Program-made: the position numbers and the translations under genes
Assembly: GCA_027422505.1 (NCBI GenBank)
Contig: JAPQWV010000017.1
Coordinates: 16,927,501-16,991,500 of the forward strand
Direction of reading: 5' to 3'
DNA: 64,000 nt
Source: Craterostigma plantagineum
Taxonomy: Eukaryota > Streptophyta > Magnoliopsida > Lamiales > Linderniaceae
In this document: piece by piece, positions 21,573-32,244 of the stretch
Numbering within the stretch: position 1 is the first letter of the stretch
Layout of the letters: each line of letters opens with the position of its first letter
Notes under the pieces: generated by a model
What the model was told of the DNA's origin: nothing
The model's database searches: none
What the model saw: the letters and a program-made list of their open reading frames with translations, nothing else

Positions 21573-24500
21573 TTGCAGGTCTGTCATGTGTGGTATCTAG
21601 ACTCGGGTTGCTCCACACACATGACGGGGAACAAAGAGCTGTTGAGCAACTTCTCCGAGCGCTATCTCGGAAGGGTCTCCTTCGGAAACAGTCAAATGGC
21701 ACCAATTCTCGGAACTGGTGATCTCATCCATGACAAACTGACGATTAAGGGCATCTCTTACGTCGAGGGTTTGAGCTACAATTTTTTCAGCATTGGTCGT
21801 TTCTGCGACAAAGGATACAAGGTTCTCTTCGAATCTGACATCTGCAGCATTATCGATGCCTCGGGACTACCTCTTCTCTCTGGAACACGCACATCTCACC
21901 TCTACGTACTCAATCTTACGACCTCTCGACCAATTTGCCTTCTCTGCCGTGCTGCACCCAAGTTGAACGATCTATGGCACCGGCGTCTTTCACACCTCAA
22001 TTTCAAGACTATCAACAAACTGTGTCAGAATAAACTCGTCAACGGTCTACCCCAACTGTCATATCATAAGGAACACCTCTTACACATGGATCTATGTGGC
22101 CCAATGCCTACGGCTACACTCGGAGGAAGACGGTATATTCTTGTGATTGTCGACGACTTCTCACGCTATACATGGACGAAACTCGTTCGCACAAAGGATG
22201 AAGTTCCTGATTTAATCATCGAGTTTGTTGTTACGTCCCAAACTCTTCATCAACAGAAGGTTCGAATTATCAGAACTGACAATGGAACTGAGTTTAAGAA
22301 CAAGAAGCTCAGTGATTTCTGTGCTACTCAGGGCATCACCCAGCAGTTCTCAGCTGTGAAGACACCAGAACAGAATGGTGTCGTTGAGCATAAGAATAGG
22401 ACACTAGTTGAAGCAGCTAGGACTCTCCTCATCCAATCCGGACTTCCTCACTCTCTTTGGGGCGTCGCTATTCAAACGGCCTGTTACACGCAGAACCGGG
22501 CTTCCATCCACAAGAGATTTAACCGGACCCCATACGAGATGCTGAATAACCGTCGTATTCCAGATATATCTTATCTAAGGGTCTTCGGTTGCCGATGTTT
22601 TGTGGCCAATGATCGCCAACATCTTGGGAAGCTTGATCCAAAAGCACTTGAAGGAATCTTTGTTGGATATTCGCTGAACTCGAAGGCATACAGAGTCTAT
22701 CTTAGGGAGAAACGATCAGTAATAGAGAGCACAAATGTCACATTTGACGAAAGCAAAGGCGACCTCATGGCTTCTGCTCATATCAGTCCAGAACCAGGTC
22801 TTCTACAGTCGTTGACAAAAGGTCAACCTTCAACGACGGGAACTTCCTCATCTGAGGGCAATTCTGGTGAACTGGAACTCGATCTACTCTTCGAGTACTT
22901 CTATCCAGTCCCCAAGACACTCGTCGCCACCACTCAAACTACCGCTGCACCCACCCCACCTACATCACCAGCTATCAGCAATGATGTCGTCCCGCCAAAC
23001 TTGGATGATCTCAATCTCAACGAAGATGACATTTTACCCAATCCTGGAAACATTGCTGATCCTGATGCTGAACCTTCTCAATCTACTACGGTTGAGATCT
23101 CTTCTTCGAACACCGGACCCCAATCTAATGAGCCTCCAATCGATACAAATGCAGCCAACTCCTCACAGACCAATATACCACTTTGGGCTCGCTCTCATCC
23201 TACCGATCAGATTATTGGGGATCCCACATCCGGTGTTTCGACGCGTTCGGCTATGATGAATGAAAGTCTGTTCGCTTGCTACCTCAGTCAAGCCGAACCA
23301 TCACGAGTAGCTGAAGCTCTCAATGATCCTGATTGGCTGATTGCAATGCAGGAGGAAATAAATCAGTTTGAACGTTTACAAGTCTGGGAACTCGTACCAC
23401 GCCCTCACAACAGATCCATTATCGGCACGAAGATCTTCAAGAACAAAAAGGATGAAGACGGTATTGTCATCCGCAATAAAGCAGGACTTGTGGCTAAGGG
23501 GTACAACCAACAAGAAGGCATCGACTACGATGAAGCTTTCGCCCCCGTCGCCAGGATCGAAGCAATACGAATTTTTCTCGCCTTTGCTGCTCACAAGAAC
23601 TTTAAAGTTTACCAAATGGACGTGAAGACTGCATTTCTGAATGGATTTCTCAAAGAAGAAGTGTACGTTGATCAACCGGAAGGGTTCTTGAGCGAAGAGT
23701 TTCCTCATCACGTGTATCGACTCTACAAGGCCCTCTACGGACTAAAACAGGCTCCCCGAGCTTGGTACGACGTCCTTTCAGACTTCCTTGTTCAGTCTGG
23801 TTTCAAGAAAGGATCTGTGGATACAACTCTCTTCACAAAGCGGAGTGGGCCGGACATCATGATTGTGCAGATATATGTCAATGACATCATTTTTGGATCG
23901 ACTAAACCACAACTATGTGAAGAGTTTGCAGAATTGATGAAAGAGAAGTTTGAAATGAGTATGATGGGCGAGCTGAATTTCTTTCTTGGTCTTCAAGTAA
24001 AGCAACTCCCCGACGGAATCTTCATCAACCAGTCCAAATACATCCATGACATCCTCGAGAAATATGGAATGAAGGATGCTAAGACTGCTGCTACACCTAT
24101 GTCTCCCTCTGGCCGACCCGACGCGGACCCATCTGGTGCTCCCGTTGACCAAACCGTCTATCGTGGGATAATAGGATCTCTTCTGTACCTCACTGCTAGT
24201 CGACCTGACATCGTTCTCTCAACAGGAATCTGCGCTTGTTTTCAGGCTACACCGAAGGAATCGCATTTCACTGCTGTCAAAAGGATTCTCCGCTATCTCA
24301 AAGGAACACCCAATCTGGGTTTGTGGTACCCCACTCAATCAGACTTCAAGCTGGTTGGATTCTCTGACTCGGATTACGCAGGATGCAAGATGGATCGAAA
24401 AAGCACCTCTGGAGCTGCACACTTCTTGGGCGGTAAACTCGTGAGTTGGTCTTCTCGAAAACAAAACTGTGTCTCAACTTCGTCGACGGAGGCAGAATAT

Positions 24501-24821
24501 GTCGCCGCCGCTAGTTGTTGTTCACAGCTTTGGTGGATGAGAACCCAACTTCGAGATTTTAATTTTCATGTTAATAAAATTCCCATTTATTGTGACTCGA
24601 AGAGTGCGATTGCGATGACGAGTAATCCGGTACATCACTCGAGAACGAAACACATAGATATCCGTCACCAGTTCATCAAAGAACATGTCGAACAAGGGAC
24701 GATTGAATTGCACTACGTCACTACCGAAGATCAACTAGCCGACATTTTCACAAAACCGTTGGATGTCAAACGATTCCAACACCTTGTGACTATGTTGGGC
24801 ATGTTGAATATTCCGTTGTGA
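21573..24821 (+). CDS. Copia-1 pol: protease, integrase, reverse transcriptase, RNase H
   Basis: An open frame of 1082 codons. The listed start is a TTG; the real product would come from a gag-pol fusion. Domains in order: protease ([13 protein letters not shown], residues 7-19); pre-integrase ([17 protein letters not shown], about 137); integrase with catalytic Asp in HMDLCGP, Asp in RTDNGTEF and Glu in [12 protein letters not shown]_2 reverse transcriptase ([36 protein letters not shown]); RNase H ([64 protein letters not shown]). Two defects lie in the otherwise unbroken frame. The CXXC half of the integrase HHCC zinc finger is missing: KEHL runs straight into LHMDLCGP near 22080. The RT catalytic YVDD reads YVND (Asn codon 23880-23882). 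The enzyme should be inactive for reverse transcription. Confidence 0.9.
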   Translation: MQVCHVWYLDSGCSTHMTGNKELLSNFSERYLGRVSFGNSQMAPILGTGDLIHDKLTIKGISYVEGLSYNFFSIGRFCDKGYKVLFESDICSIIDASGLPLLSGTRTSHLYVLNLTTSRPICLLCRAAPKLNDLWHRRLSHLNFKTINKLCQNKLVNGLPQLSYHKEHLLHMDLCGPMPTATLGGRRYILVIVDDFSRYTWTKLVRTKDEVPDLIIEFVVTSQTLHQQKVRIIRTDNGTEFKNKKLSDFCATQGITQQFSAVKTPEQNGVVEHKNRTLVEAARTLLIQSGLPHSLWGVAIQTACYTQNRASIHKRFNRTPYEMLNNRRIPDISYLRVFGCRCFVANDRQHLGKLDPKALEGIFVGYSLNSKAYRVYLREKRSVIESTNVTFDESKGDLMASAHISPEPGLLQSLTKGQPSTTGTSSSEGNSGELELDLLFEYFYPVPKTLVATTQTTAAPTPPTSPAISNDVVPPNLDDLNLNEDDILPNPGNIADPDAEPSQSTTVEISSSNTGPQSNEPPIDTNAANSSQTNIPLWARSHPTDQIIGDPTSGVSTRSAMMNESLFACYLSQAEPSRVAEALNDPDWLIAMQEEINQFERLQVWELVPRPHNRSIIGTKIFKNKKDEDGIVIRNKAGLVAKGYNQQEGIDYDEAFAPVARIEAIRIFLAFAAHKNFKVYQMDVKTAFLNGFLKEEVYVDQPEGFLSEEFPHHVYRLYKALYGLKQAPRAWYDVLSDFLVQSGFKKGSVDTTLFTKRSGPDIMIVQIYVNDIIFGSTKPQLCEEFAELMKEKFEMSMMGELNFFLGLQVKQLPDGIFINQSKYIHDILEKYGMKDAKTAATPMSPSGRPDADPSGAPVDQTVYRGIIGSLLYLTASRPDIVLSTGICACFQATPKESHFTAVKRILRYLKGTPNLGLWYPTQSDFKLVGFSDSDYAGCKMDRKSTSGAAHFLGGKLVSWSSRKQNCVSTSSTEAEYVAAASCCSQLWWMRTQLRDFNFHVNKIPIYCDSKSAIAMTSNPVHHSRTKHIDIRHQFIKEHVEQGTIELHYVTTEDQLADIFTKPLDVKRFQHLVTMLGMLNIPL

Positions 24822-26884
24822 TCAATCGACCCTACATGAACTTTGATAAAGTGTACATATGTCTTTTCACTTCACTTCATTCTCTATGTGTCACTAAATT
24901 ATGTCTCTCAAGGGGGAGTTTTCGATTAAGGGGAGTTTCTGATTTTGCCTATTTAAAAAAAGGGCTGAAATTTAATTTAAATTTTTGGTCAAATGAAGTC
25001 AAAATTGGACCGATTGAATTTTGGATTGAAATTTTATTTCTTGGTCAAACTGGGTCAAAATTGGACCAATTTAAATCCAATTGGACTAAATTTTGATCAA
25101 GCCCGCAAAATTCAGCTCTAGACTCAATTTTGACCAAGCCCGCGAATTTCGGCCCATTTACTCTAATTCTCGCATGAACAGTCACAAAACCCCAAAACAC
25201 TTAACTCTTTTTCACAATCTTACAAATACCCGAGAAAAATTCAAAACTTTCGCACCCTACTCTTCGAAAATTTCTCAACCTCCTGCGTCGTCGTCGTCTT
25301 CAAATCCGTCTTCAAACTCTGTTTATCTGCATTCTCCGTCCTCAAAATCAGCTTTTCGGTATGAAAACATCGCAAATAAACCGCTTCTCGTTAGTTTTGC
25401 TTTATATATGCAGTGTTCTGTTATTTTTTTTAGGTTTAATAGTGTTTTTTTCTCGGCTTAAAATCGGATCCATGTTAGGGTTTTGGAGTTTAGAAACCCC
25501 AAATCTGTATTGCCCATCCAATTTCGAGTCGATTGAGTCCAGATTGATGCATTTCGGTTAAAATTTAAATAGGTCTAAGGCAAAAATCATTGAGTCGTTT
25601 CGTATGTTTTTCACACAGTGTTCTTCACCGAGAAAATTTGTTTTCAGAAAAAATACTCCAAACGATGGATTTTTGCTGCTACAGTGAAAGAGTTTCCGCG
25701 AAAGTTTTTATCCGAGAAATCTCTTGCGTTAAATTTTCGCTGCTACAGTGACTAAGGTCCCGCGAAACTTTTATCCGAGAAATTTCTTGCGCTATAAAAT
25801 ACTCGCTGCTACATCGGCTGAAGTCCCGCGAAAGCTTTCATCCGAGAAAATTGTTTTCCTTACGTTAAATTTTTCTCCGCAACAGTGAAGTTATACCACG
25901 CGAAACATCATACACCTCACGTCATATTACATCTTTTCGCATCTTCACTATTTCGCAACCACAGTGAACCAAAAATTTTCTCAATCCACAAAGCTTTTTT
26001 CCCTCCGCGAAACTTTCATATAACTTGCGAAAAATTTCTCTGCTTGCAAAAAAAAAACTTAATATCTTTTGAGAAAATATTTCAACCGAAAATTTTTGGA
26101 TATCCTTTGAAATTTCATGACTTTCGAAACTTTTCCTTATATGAAAAATTTTATGGATAGACTGAGTGCGAAATTTCCTTGATATATGCGAAAATGTCTC
26201 TCGACTTGTCTATGAATGATAATTAGCGAATTTTCTCATTACATGCGAAAAATTTGGACAACTTGCGAGATTTCTTAACTTGCGAAAATTTTCCATACTT
26301 GCGAAATTTTACTCAATCTGCGAAAATGTTCTCTCGACATGGCTTTGTGTGATGATCAGGGAAATTTCTCATAGCATGCGAAAATTTTGGACAACTTGCG
26401 AGACTTCTCAACTTGCGAAAATTTTCCCTGCATACGAAATTTTACACAATATACGAAAACTTTCTCGACATGTCTACGTGTTATAATCTGCGAAATTTTT
26501 CATTACATGCGAAATTTTACACAAAATGCGAAAATTTTCTCGACATGACTATGTGTTATACTTAGCGAATTTTCCCATCACATGCGGAAATTTTTGGACA
26601 ACTTGAATTTACCTACGCGAAATTCTACACTAAATGTGAAACTTCAATCTTGAAAATTTTCTAAGTGTAGGAAAAATTTCGTATGAATTCCTAAATGGTC
26701 TCACATCACATGAATACTTTCAATCCAAATATTTTCTAAGTATTGGGAAAAGGACTCTAAGTTAGCTTTAATCTTAATTTTATTTTTTCCGGGCACGTTT
26801 GTCTCCTGTTATTGTTTCACCCACATCCCTGTTCTCACAATCTAATCCATACTAATAATGTTATAATTACTGTCAAGTACAGAC
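24822..26884 (+). other. Copia-1 spacer between pol and the 3' ORF, repeat-rich
   Basis: About 2 kb with no supported gene. 24960-25110 has repeated TCAAAATTGGACC-type units. From 25640 to 26680 dozens of GCGAAAATTT / TGCGAAATTTT / CCGAGAAATTT variants occur at irregular 15-40-base spacing, often in longer units such as TGCGAAAATTTTCTCGACATG. The same motif family is in the 5' leader. Regulatory, RNA-structural or packaging roles are possible but unproven. Confidence 0.65.
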
Positions 26885-28896
26885 ATGACCAGCAAAAATC
26901 AAGAAACAATTGAAGCACTTGAAGCGGCAGCACTCCAAAGGGACATCGCTCGCATAGAACTCAAGACGCTAACCTATGTCCCACCTATCGAGCAGGTCTT
27001 CCCAACAAGTCAATGGGCTGCCCTGATACCAAACAACCACATGGTGGACTTAGACAATTTTCGGTGCGATGCTCATATTATCATAGAGATCCTCAAAGGG
27101 CATCCCCTCCGACACGCCCTCTCTCATGGCGAGCCAGAAGTTCAAGTCTACCTGCAACAGTTCTGGCACACCTTGCAGATAGCTGGACCACTCCACCGGG
27201 CTAAAACACTGTCCGCCCAAATCGATCAAGAAACTGTGGTCCTCACTCGCAAAATTGTCCAAGAAGTGCTTCAACTACCTGTCTATTCCCCATACGACCC
27301 ACTACCAACTCACGAACAACTCATCGAGGACATAGACAGATTAGGCTATCAACCTGAGAACACGAAGAAGAAAGGTCCACTAGTTCTCAGTGAAGTCACC
27401 ACTCGCAACCTACCACAACCCTGGCGAACGTTATATCTCCTAATAAACAAGTGCATGTCAGGGAAGCATGCCAGCCAGGACCGTGGGAACCACCAAATCC
27501 TCACCATCCTCACCGGCATCGCCCACAACCATAAGTACAACTACGCCGACATAATATGGACGGATCTCGTCTCCATGATTCAACGACGAGATCGGGAAGT
27601 CGCCAAGGGAGTCACAAACCGCTTCATACCCTACATGCGGTGGCTCCCAATGCTCATCAAGCACTTCCGCATCTTCTCCACCAACATCCGCATCCGCCCG
27701 GCGAGCGAGCACTTCATCATCCCCACTGTCGAAAAGTTCGCCAAGAAAAACACTCCGGCGAAAGATTGTCACGCAATGATCATTCCGGATGACGTTCTCG
27801 CCTACGCAGACCAGACAAATCCGCACGTCCGTGAATATCGCGCCTCAACCGCCACATTCCGCGAAAGCCCCGACCTCTATCCATTGTCCCTACGGAGCAG
27901 ATCAACCCCACTGCTCCTAACCCCGGGACTAGCCAAAACCCCACCCCCACTACAAAAAAGTCGTCGAGTCGCGCCGCATCCTCTTCCACCCGCGTACCGA
28001 AAAAGCGAACGCGTGAGGATGACGTAAGCCGCCCCACGGAGCGTCGATCGAAACAAAAACACGATCGACCTCCTCAGTCACATACAAGCCGAGCCCAACC
28101 CGTAGGTACAGGAGGTGATGTGTTCACCTCCCGAGCAGAAGACGTGGCATTTGGCTCAACCACGCAAACGACCCCACCAATCCACTTATCTTCCTATCTA
28201 CAGGAAGATATTTCATCCCGCGAGGAGCCACGTATACCATCGACATCCCACTTGGAGATAGTCGATGTTGAAACAAGCAGTCCCTCGCCTCAGACTGCAT
28301 CCTCTTCATGCACATCGAGTATAGTGCCCTCACTCTCCATAGTTTCTTACGTTTCTAGGACACATACACCTTTTACCGCACTACAGAGTCTTCGTGATTC
28401 TGTCAGAACGCTCGGTGATGTCTCTGTGACTGAGAGCGGAAGACCTAGCACGGCCAACATCACAACCGTGAGCCTAGGCCATCATTCGCTTGAGTCTGTC
28501 TCATCGATGATGCCAACGGGAAGTCTGAGTGACCCCGTCTTTTCCCGTCCTGTGCAAACGGGCGGCCGATCGGCTATCTTCTCCGATTCGGTGACAGTTG
28601 GATTTCATCGTGATTCCAACTTGTTAAACTTACCCCAGTTCGTGACTGAGACCGTGTTAGAGACTCGTCTTCAAGAGTTTGCAAAGACTCTTGAGGCGTC
28701 TATCCTCGATAAAGTCTACGCGCGTCTTGATGCGTCTACCATCGACAAAGGCAAAGGTGTGGCCCCGGAGACGCCACCACCAACTCAAAATGTGGACGCT
28801 GAAGCTGTTCTCTCCTCAATTTCCGCAAAGGAGCTCTTCTACCTCCTACGAGCAAGATTCGAGTCAATGACGGAACTCGGGAGGAAGAGCAAATGA
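26885..28896 (+). pseudogene. Copia-1 post-pol ORF, N-terminal part (function unknown)
   Basis: From ATG 26885 a frame of good codon quality runs to about 27860 (MTSKNQETIEALEAA; ILKGHPLRHALSHGEPEVQV; YLQQFWHTLQIAGPL; PWRTLYLLINKCMSG), then the sequence shifts frame and continues as a Pro/Ser/Thr-rich segment with a basic KKRTR cluster (about 27868-28896). The first 320 residues look globular and match in style a conserved protein I recall at this place in asterid Copia elements, often misannotated. I recognise no enzyme motif, signal peptide or membrane span, so an envelope role has no support in the sequence. At 28893-28896 ATGA overlaps the next frame, which continues the same protein in style. 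Confidence 0.6.
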
Positions 28897-30467
28897 AGAA
28901 AATAATAACTCAACCCATGACATGCCGCACTCAAGGCGAGTCTAGCGGGATCAGGCGCGACGATCAAGATGATGATCAAGATCGCCGCGAGGGGGAGAGG
29001 CAACAAGGCTCGCAATCACAAGGATCGACAGAAACCTCACACCCCACTAGCCAAAAATCCCATCCCATTAACCCCGAGTCATTAGCCAAATCACCCACAC
29101 TACCACCTACTACCGTCTCCGTAACTTCAATCGTCACATCGGCGATAGAGACCACCACCACACCTGCTCCACCCACCGTCTCGGAACCTCTAACTACCAC
29201 ATCGACGTTAGAGGACACCACCACATCTACGCCAACCGACGCCCAAATCATCCTAGCCAAAACCATCACCTCATCCGAACCACCAGAATCTCCACCACAA
29301 CCATCCCCACAATCCTCAAACTCCTCCGACGCAACACCCTTGCCACCACACAGCCATACCCCTCTCAATACCGATTCCAACATGGCTTCCGAGGACGTCT
29401 ACTGCGCACAGAACGAGATCGAGGCCTACATCTTTAACGATGAATGGCTGTACACACCCGCCGATGCAGTAGCAGCCAGGAAGTTGGTGGAAAATGCTCG
29501 ACGTCTGCTAAAGGAAGCCTCGCTCACTCTAATCAACACTGCAGAAAACGAAAACGGAGAGGAGTACGACGCTGAACCTGCCGAGCTCGAGAACATCCTA
29601 CAATTTCAAGCACAGCAAGCTGAGGCTCATGCTGCTCAACCGGATGTGCCCACGGCGGATATACCAAAAGCACCGTGGAAAATTAAGAAGATCACCGCGC
29701 CATTTCAAGAAGAGATCAGGAAGAGGACCTGGCGGCGCAAGGAGCAAATCATCACGACCTTCAACGAATATGAGCTGATGAACATTCAAAATTAGAGCGA
29801 GGAAAAGAAGAAGCTCTATCGATGGAGCCTTCTTTGCCACAAGTGCACAAAGAGGACGCTGTGCGATGAAGAAAACATCGCTCTGGAAATGAATCGGGCC
29901 CCCATCTGCAAAGTCACTGACCTTCGCCAAGAGTCGAAAGGACGTGTTCACTATCCAGTGTTCACGGTGATGAGACAGGACGAGAGCTGCTGTGAAGTAA
30001 GCGAGTCGGACTTCAAATTTCTGCGCTTAGGTGATCTGTACAACATGCTGGAATCCATGAAGCAGTTCAGACTCGTCCTCAGAAGTTCGGGACATCTCGT
30101 ACGGGCTGAACCGGTCACCATGGGCTACATAGCTCTCAAGCGCCATATGCTCCGACAGGTCAGATTCTTCGCCACCCATGATCTGCAGATGGCGGTGGAG
30201 CACAACCTGAAGAAGGTGAACCTAAATCGCCCATCTTTCAAGAACGCGGACGACTACCGAGAAGGCGATGTGATCGACGGAGATGATCCGGCGGTCGCCT
30301 ACTCGAACTACAAGGGAAAGATGAGGCTGCTGCGCTGCTCCGAAGTGGCAAAATTCTCAGATGGGACGCTCACCATCATCCAAGACAAACTCATGAGGAT
30401 TTGCCGCATCCTTTCGGAAGAAGATCCACACTGCCGATCCAAGTCGCGAAGTTCATCGACGCTATAG
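28893..30467 (+). pseudogene. Copia-1 post-pol ORF, C-terminal part (one internal TAG)
   Basis: One frame from 28893 to 30467 is interrupted only by a TAG at 29793-29795. Before it: an acidic RRDDQDDDQDRREGERQQ stretch, a Thr/Pro/Ser-rich linker of about 110 residues, then a compact segment (EDVYCAQNEIEAYIFNDEWL, RKLVENARRLLKEASLTLIN). After it: CHKCTKRTLC (two CXXC-like pairs) and a globular C-terminus (FKFLRLGDLYNMLESMKQFR, ATHDLQMAVEHNLKKVNLN, EVAKFSDGTLTIIQDKLMRI). The second copy (45030-46275) has the same TAG, so it predates the duplication. Function unknown. It is followed by the polypurine tract and 3' LTR, which fixes it as part of the element. Confidence 0.65.
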
Positions 30468-30587
30468 CTGATCGAATGGTCCTTCGAAGGAATCTCCGCG
30501 CCTTCGAGTTCAAGCTAGGACTTCGCGATACACACACTCGCTAATCCACCATCACAACGCCCAAGTTCCAAAACTCCCAACAATTGA

Positions 30588-30602
30588 CACAAAGGGGAAG
30601 AT
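30588..30602 (+). promoter_or_regulatory. Copia-1 polypurine tract
   Basis: Purine-rich CAAAGGGGAAGAT lies directly before the TGTTAGG of the 3' LTR and would prime plus-strand DNA synthesis. In the duplicated copy (46396-46410) it reads AAAGGGGGAGAT. Confidence 0.8.
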
Positions 30603-30900
30603 TGTTAGGATATTTATAGATTGTGTCAATAGTTTAAGTCTTGGGTTTAATATTGTAATTATCTTTGTAGCTTGGGCTTTGGACTAGAATGTAATTATTT
30701 AAATTTTTAGTGTTTGGGCCTTAATATACCTAGGGTTAATGTGGTATATAAGGTTTTACCAACACAATTTGAAAGGTAATCAAAGATCAAAAGGCTTATC
30801 CTATTTTTCACACAATACACACACTTGAAGGTGAGAACCTCTCCCTTTTCATTCCATTAAAGCCTCTTTGATTCCTTGTTTGGTGCAATCGGGACAAACA
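30603..30900 (+). repeat. Copia-1 3' LTR
   Basis: 298 bp, TGTTAGG...GACAAACA. It shares length and TATA region with the 5' LTR. Next to it Athila gag resumes at a point upstream of where it was broken on the left side. Confidence 0.92.
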
Positions 30901-32199
30901 ACTGACACCAGCAAGATCAATGGGGTCAAGGGCGATGCAATCAAAATGATGCTATTCCCATTCTCGCTGAAGTTTAGAGCGAAGGATTGGCTTGAGATGT
31001 TGCCACCCCGGTCGATCACCACGTGGGAGGAGCTGCGAGCCGCATTCATTGGCCACTAGTTTCCATTATGAAAGTGCTAAGGCTAAAGACGGAGATATCA
31101 CTCTTCCACCAGAAGGACTCAGAAAATCTCTATGAAGTATGGGAGCGATACAAGTCGCTACTGAAGAAATGCCCCAGCACGGAATGTCGAAGGCAGCCCA
31201 GATCAACCGATTCCGTGAGGGGCTTAGTGATCAGACTGTTCACATGTTAGATGGAGCCACAGGAGGAGGGCTCGTGAAGCTTAGTACGACCGATGCTTGG
31301 AGCCTGATTGAGGATTACTCGAGGAACAGTTTCATGAGGGCAAATACGGGGATTAAGACTCCAGGCGTGTTCGGAGTGAACGAGGAGACGGCCACGACGG
31401 GCAAATTCGAGGCACTCCAACAACAAATCGTGGCGACGAATTCTCAGCTGCAGACTGTCATTGGTGCACTACTTCTAAAATCCGGGCAGGCACACCCCGT
31501 GAACGCCATGACGACTACTGCACTGACGCAGCATACGCCGTACATACAGTTGTGTGGGATTTGTGGCGCAGCCCATGAGACGTCCGAATGCCAACTCGGA
31601 CAACCCTTAGAGCATGTAGACTACATGGGGAATTAACAAGGCGGCAAGCGGAGTTACCAGGCTCGAGCCCATCCCAACTTGGAGTATGGGAATCAGAACC
31701 ATAATGGGCAAGGACCGCCGGGGTTTCAGCCTAGACCATCCGGTTTTGAAAGCGGGGCGCCACACAGTATCAGAATGCACCCGCGGGGTCAGGATCTGAC
31801 GATATGAAGGTGATGAAGGACATAATGAAGACGCTCCTCACAAATTTCTACAACACCACCGCAGCCCATGAGAGTCGAATGACGAAGATGGAGGAGTATA
31901 TGGAAGCGAACAACATACGGACTCAGAACACAGACGCTTCGATCAAAAAGTTGAAGCAACAATTTGGCCAGATGGCGAAACAATTGGCGGGGCAAAACCA
32001 AGGATCACTCCCGAGCTATACCGAGCCGAATCCAAATGAGTATTGCAAGGCGGTGACCTTGAGGAATGGGAGAGGATTGCAAGAAGTGCCCTCCAAGAAG
32101 AAAGTGAAGGAGAACGCCAACTTCAAGAGCCATGATGAGCCAGAAGTGGAGGAAATCAAAGGCGACGGTGTCGAGAAGGCCGAAGCTGAGAAGGAGTAG
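30901..32199 (+). pseudogene. Athila gag, copy A
   Basis: The gag starts abruptly at TDTSKING, without the N-terminal part present at 15987, and runs through FPFSLKFRAKDWLEMLPPRS, a TAG at 31057-31059, the KTEISLFHQKDSENLYEVWE stretch (another frame), INRFREGLSDQTVHML (third frame) and ICGAAHETSECQLGQP. The C-terminal frame 31804-32199 is Lys/Glu-rich and helical (ASIKKLKQQFGQMAKQLAGQ). The TAG after the AAFIGH segment is shared with the gag at 15987-16962 and with copy B, so all three derive from one already broken Athila. Confidence 0.82.
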
Positions 32200-32244
32200 G
32201 TCGAGCCCGAAAATGAAAAGGCGAAGGAGATCGAGCGGCCACCG

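Larger units (their letters stand above)
16963..30900 (+). mobile_element. Copia-1: Sirevirus-like Ty1/Copia element, 13.9 kb
   Basis: Identical-length 298-bp LTRs (16963-17260 and 30603-30900), an initiator-Met-type primer-binding site, gag, pol, a long post-pol ORF and a polypurine tract are in canonical order. The pol sequence style ([25 protein letters not shown]) and extra 3' ORF place it near the Sirevirus/Maximus-SIRE group. The LTRs differ at roughly ten positions. The 5-mers outside the LTRs do not match (AGGCG versus ACTGA), and gag of the host Athila is partly repeated on both sides, so the element's flanks were rearranged after insertion. It carries a mutated RT motif and looks non-autonomous. 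Confidence 0.9.

Noticed and set aside
25093..25461. 122-codon frame after Copia-1 pol
   Set aside because: Low-complexity Ser/Asn run in the repeat-rich spacer; no similarity.
28976..29383. Val/Gly-rich minus-strand frame (also 44985-45191)
   Set aside because: Antisense of the Thr/Pro-rich linker of the post-pol ORF.
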